Below are positions 13,922 through 22,231 of a stretch of DNA of 36,862 nucleotides, in pieces (the first letter of the stretch is position 1; each line of letters starts with the position of its first letter). Below the pieces are notes generated by a model. It was not told the DNA's origin and ran no database searches. It saw only the letters and a program-made list of their open reading frames with translations. Source of the stretch: a virus; the IMG/VR virus record IMGVR_UViG_3300025913_000960, positions 1-36,862 of that record; one strand, given 5' to 3'. The position numbers were made by a program, and so were the translations under genes.

Positions 13922-16041
13922 GCTTCATCGAACGTTTGCGCCGGCTCAACTGGCGCCCGATCGATCGCCGGCCGATCTACGAGTCACTTGCGGACGACCT
14001 CGTATTGCCGCCGGGCACGCCATACCCTGGCCCGTTCAATGTCCACAACTCCCCGTGGATAAAGCCCATCCTGGACGCCATCGCCGAAGACGGTTGCAAG
14101 CGAGTCCTCGTCTCCGGAGCCGCGCAGCTTGGCAAAACCCTCCTCGGAATCATCTTCCTCATTTGGTGCGTTCTCCGCCGGCCAGGCCTCACCACGTGGA
14201 CCGGACAGACAGACCCAGCAATCCGCAAATTCGCCGAAGATAAGGCCTGGCCAATCTTGCGGGTGTGCCGGTCCCTGATGGCTCTGCTGCCGTCCGACCG
14301 CAACAAGATCCGGACGCGCTCCGTCGTCTTCCCGCACATGTCCATGCGCTTCCAGGGCGCGAGCGAGAACAACGCGCATGGTGATACGGTCCTCAATCAG
14401 ATTAACGATGAGCGCCACCTATGGGCGCCCGGCCTGATCTACAAATTCGATAGTCGCGTTGGCTCCCTCCCGCACGCAAAGCAGCTCGACCTATCGACCG
14501 GCTCGTGCAAGTACGGCGTCGAGGAAATGCCGGACGGGACAAGCCGCGAATTCGGGGACGACTTCTTCAATCAATGCCGGGACGCAACGCAGGAAGTATG
14601 GAGTGTCTGCTGCCCGAAGTGCGGCCGCCTCCAGCCCCTTGCATGGCGCCATCGCGCGTCCGATGGCTCCGACCTCCGGGACAGCGATGGAAACCCAGTT
14701 TTCGGTTTCGGTTGGGACGACAACGAAGAAACTCGACCGGGCGGCCGGTGGAACTTCGGCAAGGTCAAGAAAACGGCCCGCTGGCAGTGCCAGGCGGACG
14801 CACTCGGCATTCGCACCTATACTTACGAACGGCGCGGCGGCGCCACAGTCCGGCAGGATATCACGGAACCGTGCCGATTCATCCTTCGCGACACCCCCGA
14901 AAATATCCGAGCGCTAAACGCTCTCGACGCTGGCGCATGCTACCAAGTCACTAACCCGCTCGCCGACCCGAGCGTGCGCAGCTTCACGTTTCCGGCAATG
15001 GTTAGCGAGCTGGTCGGATGGGGCACCCTTACCGTCGAATGGTTGAAAGCCATCGCTGCGGCGAGCGCCGGCAATTTCGGACCGCTCCAAACGTTCGTCC
15101 AGAACCGGCTCGCGCAAGCGTGGGATTCATCCATCACCATTCAGCCGGAGAGCAAACCCACTGGTGACTACATGCTCGGAGACGCGTGGCTCGATCCGGA
15201 TGGCAACCCGGTCGACGCCCGCCGATGCATGGCCATCGACCGGCAGCGCGGCAAGCAAGGAGAGGGACTGCACTTCTGGGCGGGCGTCCGCGATATCAGC
15301 AGCGAGCACGGAAGCCGTCTCGTGTGGTTTGGTCGCCTCGAGTCATACGAAGCGTGCCGCGAAAAACAGCGAGAGCTCGGCATTCAGGATAACCGCGTCA
15401 TCATCGACGCTGGCGACCAGGCGCGCGAAGTCTACTCCGTTTGTTGCAAATACGGCTGGACCGCATTCGCCGGCCGTGATGTCGAGTTTTTCTCGTGGTC
15501 ACAGTCCCGCACCGCACCCGTCCGCAAATTGTGGAGCCGTAAAATCAATGGCGACCCCATCGGCGTTCGAAAAAAGACGAAGGGCACCAAAGCGGGCCGC
15601 AAGCTCGCCCGAATCCCGCTTGGCTCGACCCGGTTCGCTCGCTTGTTCCTCTGGGCGCGCACACCCGTGCAAGACATCCTGGCCGGGCTAATCGCTGGAA
15701 CGTCTTCCTATTGGGGACGTCCAAAAAACGAGCCAAAGGAGTATTCCGAACAGCTCAATTCGGAAATCAAGAAGCAGGTCCGCGACAAACGTGGACGGCT
15801 TCGCTTCATGTGGGTACAGATCCGAGTAGGCATCGACAATCACGCGCGCGACATCGAAGCCATGCTTACCGTTGCCGCGCTGATGAGCGGCTTACTCAAG
15901 CCAGACATCGCAGATACTCCAGACCCGGTTCGAGAGAGACCTGCGACGGAAGACGATACGGAGCACATGAAAGAGGTTCGTCCGAATGTGCGTAAATATG
16001 TATTAAAGGCTCCGAAAGCGAATCACAAAAGGGGCATTTAA
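13918..16041 (+). CDS. terL: Terminase large subunit, GpA family
   Basis: 707 aa, the usual length for lambda gpA-type terminases. Walker A is GAAQLGKT (67-74), and a Walker B-like segment lies in DTVLNQINDERHLWAP. A Cys-rich insertion is visible (CCPKCGRLQ and further Cys). The C-terminal nuclease domain includes CMAIDRQRGKQGEGLHFWAG and RVIIDAGDQAREVY, carrying the expected acidic residues. It translocates DNA into the prohead and cuts it. Its last 39 nt overlap an antisense cargo gene, so the C-terminus (APKANHKRGI) may have been altered by insertion. Confidence 0.92.
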   Translation: MSFIERLRRLNWRPIDRRPIYESLADDLVLPPGTPYPGPFNVHNSPWIKPILDAIAEDGCKRVLVSGAAQLGKTLLGIIFLIWCVLRRPGLTTWTGQTDPAIRKFAEDKAWPILRVCRSLMALLPSDRNKIRTRSVVFPHMSMRFQGASENNAHGDTVLNQINDERHLWAPGLIYKFDSRVGSLPHAKQLDLSTGSCKYGVEEMPDGTSREFGDDFFNQCRDATQEVWSVCCPKCGRLQPLAWRHRASDGSDLRDSDGNPVFGFGWDDNEETRPGGRWNFGKVKKTARWQCQADALGIRTYTYERRGGATVRQDITEPCRFILRDTPENIRALNALDAGACYQVTNPLADPSVRSFTFPAMVSELVGWGTLTVEWLKAIAAASAGNFGPLQTFVQNRLAQAWDSSITIQPESKPTGDYMLGDAWLDPDGNPVDARRCMAIDRQRGKQGEGLHFWAGVRDISSEHGSRLVWFGRLESYEACREKQRELGIQDNRVIIDAGDQAREVYSVCCKYGWTAFAGRDVEFFSWSQSRTAPVRKLWSRKINGDPIGVRKKTKGTKAGRKLARIPLGSTRFARLFLWARTPVQDILAGLIAGTSSYWGRPKNEPKEYSEQLNSEIKKQVRDKRGRLRFMWVQIRVGIDNHARDIEAMLTVAALMSGLLKPDIADTPDPVRERPATEDDTEHMKEVRPNVRKYVLKAPKANHKRGI

Positions 16042-16887
16042 GCCTTCGGCTATGTACGCATTCTGAATAAGTGCAGCCAGTGGGTCGTTATCTTTCTTCA
16101 CCTCCTCCATTACGGTGATCGTGAGTTCATCATCTAGCCAATCTTCACCAGCGACGAAGTGATACCCAAATTGGAGACACAGTTCACGAATGGTTTTCGA
16201 CAATCTCCGAGAAGCTTCTTTCGGACCAATAGGTGCAATTCTGGGGCGGAGTACTTCGCCATCCCGTATTGATGCAATTTCTTTGTTGATACGTGAGAGC
16301 TCATCTGCAATCGCAGCGAATTTGTCCGCTCCGGTCATGTCTTTGCCGGCTGGATCTGCTCTGGCAGAAATTCCAAAATGCTTCCAAATCGCATTCCTGT
16401 TTTCGCTCCTGTTCAGCGTTTCCTTCAAATGTTCCGCTAACTTTGGAATCTCGTCTCGAAGCTCGTAAGCGCGAAGCGAACCCTTATAGAGGTGGTGGTT
16501 TGGCGCCTCGACATCGAAAGGAACTTTCGGCAGGAATTCGTCCTTAACAAGAGCGACTGGCTTATCCAACGCTGTGCGGATTCCTAGTTCGAAAAACACG
16601 TTTGGATTCAATGCGGACATATCGCACAGGACCAGATCAGCATTCTCCAGATTCCGGATTATTTCGCTGTGGATTACTTCTCCGCCCTTCATGATCGGAC
16701 GGATAGGCTTAAACTTACATTCTTCGATGGCCGGGACAAAAAGCTCATCCATCACATGAATAAAGTGTTTCGGATCATCCCCGTACTTGGGCACCAAATC
16801 CACCGGCGTGGAAATCGGCATGATCATGAAGCACGTCTTCTTTTTCTCCTCAGTGGACGTTTCCGGCGCAGGTTTTGGGGTAGCCAT
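16003..16887 (-). CDS. Cargo gene: nucleoside deoxyribosyltransferase/TIR-like protein
   Basis: 294 aa from ATG 16887 (a longer frame begins at 17013 but its extra N-terminus is not protein-like). After a Lys-rich leader comes FMIMP (20-24), then ADLVLCDMSALNPNVFFELG (83-102, with E100). This is the 'D.t..NpNVfyElG' signature of nucleoside 2-deoxyribosyltransferase-like and TIR-related NAD/nucleotide-processing folds. The C-terminal ~90 residues are of unknown type. It stands alone on the minus strand between terminase and methyltransferase and is more AT-rich than its neighbours. A phage-defence or superinfection role is inferred from the family and the cargo-like position. Confidence 0.65.
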   Translation of the reverse strand: MATPKPAPETSTEEKKKTCFMIMPISTPVDLVPKYGDDPKHFIHVMDELFVPAIEECKFKPIRPIMKGGEVIHSEIIRNLENADLVLCDMSALNPNVFFELGIRTALDKPVALVKDEFLPKVPFDVEAPNHHLYKGSLRAYELRDEIPKLAEHLKETLNRSENRNAIWKHFGISARADPAGKDMTGADKFAAIADELSRINKEIASIRDGEVLRPRIAPIGPKEASRRLSKTIRELCLQFGYHFVAGEDWLDDELTITVMEEVKKDNDPLAALIQNAYIAEGLNAPFVIRFRSL

Positions 16888-17055
16888 AGACCGATTTTGC
16901 ACCGAACGCTTGCCAAAATTCCATCCCAAAACGCGAGTGCAAATTGACAGCCCGCGACCCGTGGTTACACGCCGCACCTTCGCGGGTGCGTCAAGCCTCG
17001 GACTTCTGAGCAATTGCTAGCTGCCAGGCTGAACGCACCCGCGTCGGCGGTGCCG

Positions 17056-17080
17056 TTGACAGCGCGGCAGGGGCTGAGTG
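17056..17080 (+). promoter_or_regulatory. TTGACA start motif, methyltransferase
   Basis: TTGACA begins 22 nt before the GTG start of the methyltransferase gene. A further TTGACA at 16944 precedes only a 19-codon frame and may mark the start of a gene lost at the cargo insertion. Confidence 0.5.
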
Positions 17081-17764
17081 AAATACATGGGAGGAAAGGC
17101 GAAAATCGCCCCGCAAATAGCCAGTTATCTGGAATCCGTTCGGCAAGTCGATCAGCTCTACATTGAACCGTTCGTCGGTGCCGCAAATATCATCGCAAGA
17201 ATGTCCGGCCGGCGTGCCGCGTACGACGCGCATCCGGACCTAATCTTAATGTGGAACGCCCTTCAGCAAGGATGGCGTCCACCATCGGAAGTATCACCCG
17301 AACTGCACGCTTCGCTTCGGCGTGCCGAACCTTCTGCGCTCCGCGCATTCGTTGGCTTCGGCTGCTCGTTTGGCGGCAAATTCTTTGGCGGTTACGCCCG
17401 CTCGGCAAAAGAGCGAAACTTCGCAGCATCCGCGATTCGGTCGCTCGACCGGAAACTCGCCACGCTGGACGGCGTAACTTTCGAAAGGTGCTACTTCCAA
17501 GAACTGAAACCGTCCGGTGCTCTGGTCTACTGCGATCCGCCGTACGCCGGTACGGCCGGCTTCTCCGTCGGTCGCTTCGACCACGTCCTGTTCTGGGAAG
17601 TCATTCGCCAATGGTCCGCCACAAACACTGTCATCATTTCCGAGTGCCAGGCACCGGATGATTTCGAGATCGTCAAAGAGATCATTGCACCGTGCGGGCT
17701 GCGTTCGGCTGACGGTACACTAAAGCCTCGCGTGGAGTATCTATTCCGGCACCGGCGGGGTTGA
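17078..17764 (+). CDS. D12-class (Dam-like) N6-adenine DNA methyltransferase
   Basis: 228 aa from GTG 17078. The N-terminal MKYMGGKAKIAP matches the 'KY.G.K..i' start of the D12 class. The AdoMet motif is PFVGAANI (31-38) and the catalytic motif is DPPY (153-156). No restriction partner is nearby, so it is an orphan methyltransferase. It may shield phage DNA from host restriction or tag it for packaging. It sits between terminase and the head-joining gene. Confidence 0.85.
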   Translation: MKYMGGKAKIAPQIASYLESVRQVDQLYIEPFVGAANIIARMSGRRAAYDAHPDLILMWNALQQGWRPPSEVSPELHASLRRAEPSALRAFVGFGCSFGGKFFGGYARSAKERNFAASAIRSLDRKLATLDGVTFERCYFQELKPSGALVYCDPPYAGTAGFSVGRFDHVLFWEVIRQWSATNTVIISECQAPDDFEIVKEIIAPCGLRSADGTLKPRVEYLFRHRRG

Positions 17765-17785
17765 CATTCCGGCTCCGGTGAAATG
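17761..17785 (+). promoter_or_regulatory. TTGACA start motif, head-joining gene
   Basis: TTGACA begins at the methyltransferase stop codon (TGA is inside it), 22 nt before ATG 17783. Confidence 0.5.
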
Positions 17786-18055
17786 CCGGACTACCCGCTT
17801 CAGAACCTATTTTTCGACTTCGAGGAAGAGGAAGTCCTCGCCATCCGGAAGCAGGCCAAGAAACTCGTCACAGACGGCAAGACGATCATGAAGGTCAGCG
17901 CGGCGGGAAACGAAGCCGAGAAGCAATTCACGCTTCCCGTCGCGCAAGTGCTGATGGAATGCCGCGCGGCACTGAAGCACATCGACCCTGCCAAATACGG
18001 CAAACGGGTAAAGCGCACCTACGCGTCTTTCCGTCGGCAATACCCCTACTCGTAA
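17783..18055 (+). CDS. Small head-joining-type protein (gpW position)
   Basis: 90 aa, between the methyltransferase and portal genes, where lambda-like phages encode the gpW head-tail joining protein. The N-terminus is helical and acidic (LFFDFEEEEVLAIRKQAKKLV) and the C-terminus basic (KRVKRTYASFRRQYP). Similarity is by position and size only. No strict motif is visible. Confidence 0.5.
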   Translation: MPDYPLQNLFFDFEEEEVLAIRKQAKKLVTDGKTIMKVSAAGNEAEKQFTLPVAQVLMECRAALKHIDPAKYGKRVKRTYASFRRQYPYS

Positions 18056-18058
18056 GCT

Positions 18059-19546
18059 ATGGCCGATCCATTCACGGCCAGGAAAAGCGGCATATTCGTC
18101 CCGCGCGATTTCTCGCTTACTTACGAGGGCGCGAACCCGAACCGGCAGAGGCAATATCGCCAGATCGTCGCCACGGACACGAAGCGTACGATTACGCCGT
18201 GGGTGCGTACGACGCTAATGTCACACGGCCGGCATCTCTACGCGAATAACGGGCTTGTAGGAGGGGCATTCGACGATACCGCGCGGTATGCACTTGGTAG
18301 TGATGGCATCGTGCCTGAGCCGATGACCGGCGACACTGGCTACGATTTCGAATTGAAAGAGCGCTGGCTGAACTGGGCAAAAATCGCAGACTTCTTTCGC
18401 GAGTCCCATCTGAACGAACTTGGCGGCAACGCATCGACGCACGGAGATACAGACGGCGACTTCTATCTTTTGCTTACGGAGACGGGCGGCGGAAACACGG
18501 AGCCCGGCGGCATGGCGCAAGTCCAGGCCCTCCGCGGTCATCGCATCGGCTCCGGCAATATGCAAACCGCTGTCGGTCCGCAGATGAATGACGGCGTCAT
18601 TGAAGACTCGCTTGGCCGCCTCGTGGGTTATCGCGTGCTCAATGGAGACGGGGAAAAAGAGCGAGACGTGGATGCCGTGAACATTATCAAGTTCATGCAG
18701 CGTTATTTCTCCGATCAGCGCCGCGGAATCTCTGCCATTCATCGCGGCGCTAAGATCATGTTCGATGCTGCCGAGACGATGGATTTCACGCAAATGGCCG
18801 TGAAAAATTGGGCGCAAACAAGCATGGTCATCAAGACCCCGACCGGAGAGGCAGACGAGCAGGACTATCTCGACGACGACGGCAACGAAGTGACCGAAGG
18901 CGGACTACTCCTCGAGGAGTTACAGGGCGGTGAAATACGACGCCTCGGACCGGGCGAGGAAATTCAGGATGTAACATCGCCGCACCCACAAGAGCGCTTG
19001 ATGGACTGGACGGAATTTCGGTATCGCGACTTCGCCACGGGTTACGGAATGCCGCTGGAATTCATTTGGCGTTCGGATCTTGGCGGACCGGCTCAACGCT
19101 TCTTTCTCAGCAAGGCGCAACGCCGCATCGACGAGCGAATCTCGCTCTTGATCCGGCTCATTTATCGGCGCCTTTGGGCGTACTGGTACGGCAAGGAAGT
19201 GAAGCGGAAAGCCATCAAATATAATGAAAATTGGTGGAAAGTGCTTTTCCTGCCAACGTCTCCACGAGTCACGATCGATGTAGGCCGCGAGGCCCAGGCA
19301 AACCGCGATGACATTGCTTTCGGAAATCGTACGGAGCAGGAAGATGCAGCAGAGCGCGGCAGGGACTGGCTACACATACGGCGACAAAAGAAGACGGAAA
19401 CGGAACTTCTGATCGACGACGCAAAAGATCTTGCGAACCGAAAAGATATCCCTTTCGACGTTGCCTTGATGCTGCTCTCAAAGCGCACACCAAACGGCAA
19501 CATGCCTACGGCTCCCGCGCCTGGCACAAGCCCCGTCTCCGGATAG
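18059..19546 (+). CDS. Portal protein, lambda gpB family
   Basis: 495 aa, normal for lambda-type portals. Recognisable text includes a start of the type GIFVPRDFSLTYEGANPNRQ, VDAVNIIKFMQRYFSDQRRG, RGAKIMFDAAETMDF (stem helix) and FATGYGMPLEFIWRSDLGG. It forms the dodecameric DNA-entry channel at one vertex and binds terminase during packaging. It starts 3 nt after the previous stop. Confidence 0.9.
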   Translation: MADPFTARKSGIFVPRDFSLTYEGANPNRQRQYRQIVATDTKRTITPWVRTTLMSHGRHLYANNGLVGGAFDDTARYALGSDGIVPEPMTGDTGYDFELKERWLNWAKIADFFRESHLNELGGNASTHGDTDGDFYLLLTETGGGNTEPGGMAQVQALRGHRIGSGNMQTAVGPQMNDGVIEDSLGRLVGYRVLNGDGEKERDVDAVNIIKFMQRYFSDQRRGISAIHRGAKIMFDAAETMDFTQMAVKNWAQTSMVIKTPTGEADEQDYLDDDGNEVTEGGLLLEELQGGEIRRLGPGEEIQDVTSPHPQERLMDWTEFRYRDFATGYGMPLEFIWRSDLGGPAQRFFLSKAQRRIDERISLLIRLIYRRLWAYWYGKEVKRKAIKYNENWWKVLFLPTSPRVTIDVGREAQANRDDIAFGNRTEQEDAAERGRDWLHIRRQKKTETELLIDDAKDLANRKDIPFDVALMLLSKRTPNGNMPTAPAPGTSPVSG

Positions 19547-19551
19547 TCAGA

Positions 19552-19574
19552 TTGACAGCCGGCGCAGGCAAATG
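19552..19574 (+). promoter_or_regulatory. TTGACA start motif, protease gene
   Basis: TTGACA begins 20 nt before ATG 19572; the start context is CAAATG. Confidence 0.55.
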
Positions 19575-20675
19575 CCTACGCCCAAAAAGAAAAGCTGGTT
19601 TTCCATCCGCGCGCTTTCCGGAGACGACGATGGCGAAGTCGAAGTGTCAATCTATGACGTTATTGGCCTATGGGGCGTCAGTGCAAAGGACTTTGCCGAT
19701 GCGCTCAAAGCCTATAGCGGCCGCGATCTTACCGTCCGGATCAATTCCCCCGGCGGAGCCATCACGGAAGGCACCGCGATGTATAACGCTCTCCAGCGTC
19801 ACGACGGCGAAGTGACTACCTGTATCGACGGGCTTGCTGCTTCAATGGCTACCTATGTGGCGCTCGCCGGCAGCAAGGTTTGCATGGCGCAAAACGCTTA
19901 TTTCATGATCCACAACCCCGCCGGCGGGGCGGATGGCGAGGCAAGCGACCTGCGGAAAACGGCCGACATCCTCGACAAGATGAAGGGCACGCTCATTTCG
20001 GCCTACGCTGCAAAGACAGGGCTGGATGATGACGAAATCAGCGAAATGATGGACGATGAAACCTGGCTGACTGCGGAAGAGGCAAAGGAAAAAGGCTTCA
20101 TCGACGAAATCACGGAGCCCATCGAAGCAACCGCCAAGTTTGAGCCGAAGTCACTCACGGCCTTCAAGAAAATCCCCGAACGCTTCAATGCCACCGCGTC
20201 CACCCAGACGCCCAAGCAGGTTGACACTGCCGCGCCTGCAATGACGATTGAACAACTTCAAGCAAAGGTCGCCGAACTAAATGGACAGCTCTCGAAGATG
20301 ACCAACAGGCACGCCGCGGCGGCGAAGCAGGCACAGGATAACTTCAAGGAAATCACGGATCTCCGTGAAAAGATTGAAGATATTACGAATGAGCGCGACC
20401 AAGCGCGCAATGAAGTCACCGCACTCCATGGCGATGTAAAGAAGCTCAAAGGCGAAGCAAAGACCGCCGGCGAACAAGCTGCGCAGATCAATGCCGAGCT
20501 CGGAGTCCCGCCGGTCCGACGCGAGACCGTCGAAAGCCCGGAAAACAACGGCAAGAAGACGGTCACCGAACTGCGCGCGGCATTCGATGCCGAAAAGGAC
20601 AATCGCAAGCGGGCGGGTTTGTGGCGCCAGCTCGAGGCGGCGATGGATGAAGCGGCCGGCGGCCGCAAGCGTTGA
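19572..20675 (+). CDS. ClpP-like head maturation protease with C-terminal scaffold
   Basis: 367 aa. Residues 10-180 are a ClpP/S14-like fold: oxyanion region NSPGGAITEGTAMYNAL, nucleophile Ser91 in GLAASMATYV, catalytic His114 in MIHNPAGG, and a likely Asp in MMDDETWLTAEEAKEKGFID. Residues 224-367 are a helical, charged coiled-coil scaffold (EQLQAKVAELNGQLSKM) with an Ala/Lys-rich C-terminus. This fused protease-scaffold layout resembles lambda C/Nu3. The scaffold appears to be made separately from an internal start at 20241. Confidence 0.85.
   Translation: MPTPKKKSWFSIRALSGDDDGEVEVSIYDVIGLWGVSAKDFADALKAYSGRDLTVRINSPGGAITEGTAMYNALQRHDGEVTTCIDGLAASMATYVALAGSKVCMAQNAYFMIHNPAGGADGEASDLRKTADILDKMKGTLISAYAAKTGLDDDEISEMMDDETWLTAEEAKEKGFIDEITEPIEATAKFEPKSLTAFKKIPERFNATASTQTPKQVDTAAPAMTIEQLQAKVAELNGQLSKMTNRHAAAAKQAQDNFKEITDLREKIEDITNERDQARNEVTALHGDVKKLKGEAKTAGEQAAQINAELGVPPVRRETVESPENNGKKTVTELRAAFDAEKDNRKRAGLWRQLEAAMDEAAGGRKR
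20221..20243 (+). promoter_or_regulatory. TTGACA start motif inside the protease gene
   Basis: TTGACA begins 20 nt before an in-frame ATG at 20241 (codon 224), with CAATG context. It is the only internal copy I found upstream of a plausible start codon. Confidence 0.5.
20241..20675 (+). CDS. Scaffold protein from an internal start (nested)
   Basis: A nested 144-aa product in the same frame as the protease, starting at ATG 20241 and sharing the stop. It is a highly helical, coiled-coil protein, the expected properties of a lambda Nu3-like scaffold that shapes the prohead and is then removed. The evidence is the in-frame ATG, the TTGACA motif 20 nt upstream and the domain boundary at this point. 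Expression from this site is inferred. Confidence 0.5.
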   Translation: MTIEQLQAKVAELNGQLSKMTNRHAAAAKQAQDNFKEITDLREKIEDITNERDQARNEVTALHGDVKKLKGEAKTAGEQAAQINAELGVPPVRRETVESPENNGKKTVTELRAAFDAEKDNRKRAGLWRQLEAAMDEAAGGRKR

Positions 20676-20698
20676 CACCAGCCGCGAGGAAACAAATG
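20672..20698 (+). promoter_or_regulatory. TTGACA start motif, major capsid gene
   Basis: TTGACA overlaps the protease stop and begins 24 nt before ATG 20696 (context CAAATG). A Shine-Dalgarno-like GAGGA is also present between them. Confidence 0.55.
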
Positions 20699-21742
20699 AA
20701 AATTCGCTTTCTGGCGCTGGCCGCCCTCCTCGTTGTTATCGTCCCCGCGTCGATCGTGGCGGCGAAGTTCGGCATCCTTGCCGGCTTGGTTATCGCCATG
20801 GCGATGGCGAATGGCATCATGCAGCCGACTGGCTCCGTTCTGGGTAATAACAGTCTCGGCACGCTCTCTGCCGGAGTTATTCTCACAAAGGCTCTCTCGC
20901 TTGTCTTCACCAAGCGCCCGATTCTGAAGCGAATCTCTCGCGACCTGAGTGATGCCAGGGCGAAGAAAGGCGACACAATCAAGAGCCGCATCTTCGCCGT
21001 TCCTCCGGTGAGTGACTTCGGCTCTGGGGCAGCGGACCGTTCGGACGTCGACGTACCGGTTACGATTTCCGGGTTCAAGCAAATCAAGGTCAGCTTCACG
21101 GCTGCTGAACTCACCAGCACCGACCGCGATCTTATTCAGGAATCTGCCGAACCCATCGCCGTCGGTATCGCGAATCACATTGTCGACAGCGTGGCCGCGC
21201 TTTGGACGCCGACTAACTTCCCCGGCAACTCCACGATTGTTCCTGTCGCTGATACGGGATACACCACTCTTACAACTTTGCGCGGCGCCCTGACTGGCCG
21301 CGGCGCACCGGATGATCGCTTCTGCGTCGTAAATACGCCGGTCTACACGAACCTTCTCGACGATCCTCTCTGCAATCGCGTGCAGAAGGTCACGGAGACT
21401 GACGGCGATCCGATCTCTACGGGCCAGCTTGGAGACGTGGCCGGCTTCAAGAGCATCATGGAGTATCCGGCGCTCCCGACGGCAAATAACCTCATCGGGT
21501 TCGCTGGCGCCATGGATAGCACGGTATTCGCCATGCGCGTACCTCGAGACCCTCGCGAGGTGCTTCCAAATGTTCCTGTTGGCGGGTCGATTGGTATTGT
21601 TACCGAGCCAATTACCGGCATGTCTATCATGGCCGTTGAGTGGGTCGATATCGGGACTCTCTCCGCAAACGTCATGCTTGTGTGGCTCGAGGGCTACGCG
21701 GTCGGCAATCCCGCTACCGGTCAGCTCCTCGTCTCGGCATAA
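20696..21742 (+). CDS. Major capsid protein with hydrophobic N-terminus
   Basis: 348 aa following the scaffold-protease. Residues 45 onward have capsid-like text (LSAGVILTKALSLVFTKRPILKRIS, KKGDTIKSRIFAVPPV, DVDVPVTISGFKQIKVSFTAAEL), typical of HK97/P22-like major coat proteins. The first ~42 residues are two hydrophobic stretches (LALAALLVVIVPASIVAA and FGILAGLVIAMAMANGI), very unusual for a coat protein. An alternative start at ATG 20798 would remove most of them, but the Shine-Dalgarno and TTGACA motif point to 20696. Confidence 0.82.
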   Translation: MKIRFLALAALLVVIVPASIVAAKFGILAGLVIAMAMANGIMQPTGSVLGNNSLGTLSAGVILTKALSLVFTKRPILKRISRDLSDARAKKGDTIKSRIFAVPPVSDFGSGAADRSDVDVPVTISGFKQIKVSFTAAELTSTDRDLIQESAEPIAVGIANHIVDSVAALWTPTNFPGNSTIVPVADTGYTTLTTLRGALTGRGAPDDRFCVVNTPVYTNLLDDPLCNRVQKVTETDGDPISTGQLGDVAGFKSIMEYPALPTANNLIGFAGAMDSTVFAMRVPRDPREVLPNVPVGGSIGIVTEPITGMSIMAVEWVDIGTLSANVMLVWLEGYAVGNPATGQLLVSA

Positions 21743-21748
21743 GCTATC

Positions 21749-22117
21749 ATGCCACGCATTCACTTTGTTGTAGGCTACAAGGCTGGCTCGGATGATCCCG
21801 AGCCGGTCTACTGCGGACGAAGCGGCCAAGATGCCGAGACGGCATTTTCTCAGGCTGGCGAAAATGGCTTCTCCACCGCCGAATTGTTCCGCTTTCCGCA
21901 AGCAAGCCGACGCCGAAGCTTCGTCGCTGGCAAGTTCTATCGGAAGGCGGAAAATCCCGAGAAGCCCGAGAAGCCGCAAAAGCCCGAACCACAAAAGGCC
22001 GCAAAGGAGCCCGCCAAGTCTCCCGAGCCGCCGAAGCATCCAGAAGCACCGAAAACCGGGATTCCATCGGCAGCAACCAAGCCCGGCAACCCTTCGGACG
22101 CGGACCCTCTCGCGTAG
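21749..22117 (+). CDS. Proline-rich head-region protein
   Basis: 122 aa. A compact N-terminal domain (residues 1-65, RIHFVVGYKAGSDDPEPVYCGRSGQDAET) is followed by a Lys/Pro/Glu-rich repeat tail (EKPEKPQKPEPQKAAKEPAK...). The tail could be a flexible linker to the head surface. Placed directly after the capsid gene; it could be a decoration or head-completion protein. No family recognised. Confidence 0.55.
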   Translation: MPRIHFVVGYKAGSDDPEPVYCGRSGQDAETAFSQAGENGFSTAELFRFPQASRRRSFVAGKFYRKAENPEKPEKPQKPEPQKAAKEPAKSPEPPKHPEAPKTGIPSAATKPGNPSDADPLA

Positions 22118-22134
22118 CAACGCACAATTTCAAT

Positions 22135-22206
22135 TCCGGGGAAGAGCACCGGTCGCTCACCAGTCTCATAAGCTGGAGGTAGTTGGTTCGATTCCAACCC
22201 CCGAAA
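22135..22206 (+). tRNA. tRNA-Met (CAT anticodon)
   Basis: A 72-nt cloverleaf can be drawn by eye: D stem GAGC/GCTC with a GG-containing loop; anticodon stem CCAGT/GCTGG (one G-U) with loop CTCATAA, anticodon CAT at 22167-22169; variable loop AGGTA; T stem GTTGG/CCAAC with loop TTCGATT; acceptor TCCGGGG/CCCCGAA with one C-A mismatch at position 2. CCA is not encoded. It lies between the capsid-region gene and the next late gene. It could be tRNA-Met or a k2C-modified tRNA-Ile. Confidence 0.75.
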
Positions 22207-22231
22207 CCCTTCCATTCCACGCACAAAGCAA

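Noticed and set aside
16944-17020. TTGACA copy followed 17 nt later by a GTG and 19 codons
   Set aside because: The frame is too short and leads to no gene. It may be a remnant at the cargo junction, so it was not counted as a functional copy of the late motif.
20258-22120. 620-residue open frame on the minus strand, antisense to scaffold and capsid
   Set aside because: It runs opposite to well-supported structural genes. It is Arg-rich and reads as a by-product of GC-rich codon usage; no domain is recognisable.
22135-22206. Alternative reading of the tRNA as an attachment site
   Set aside because: It lies in the middle of the structural genes, 21 kb from the integrase, and the full cloverleaf is present, so a tRNA gene is the better call.
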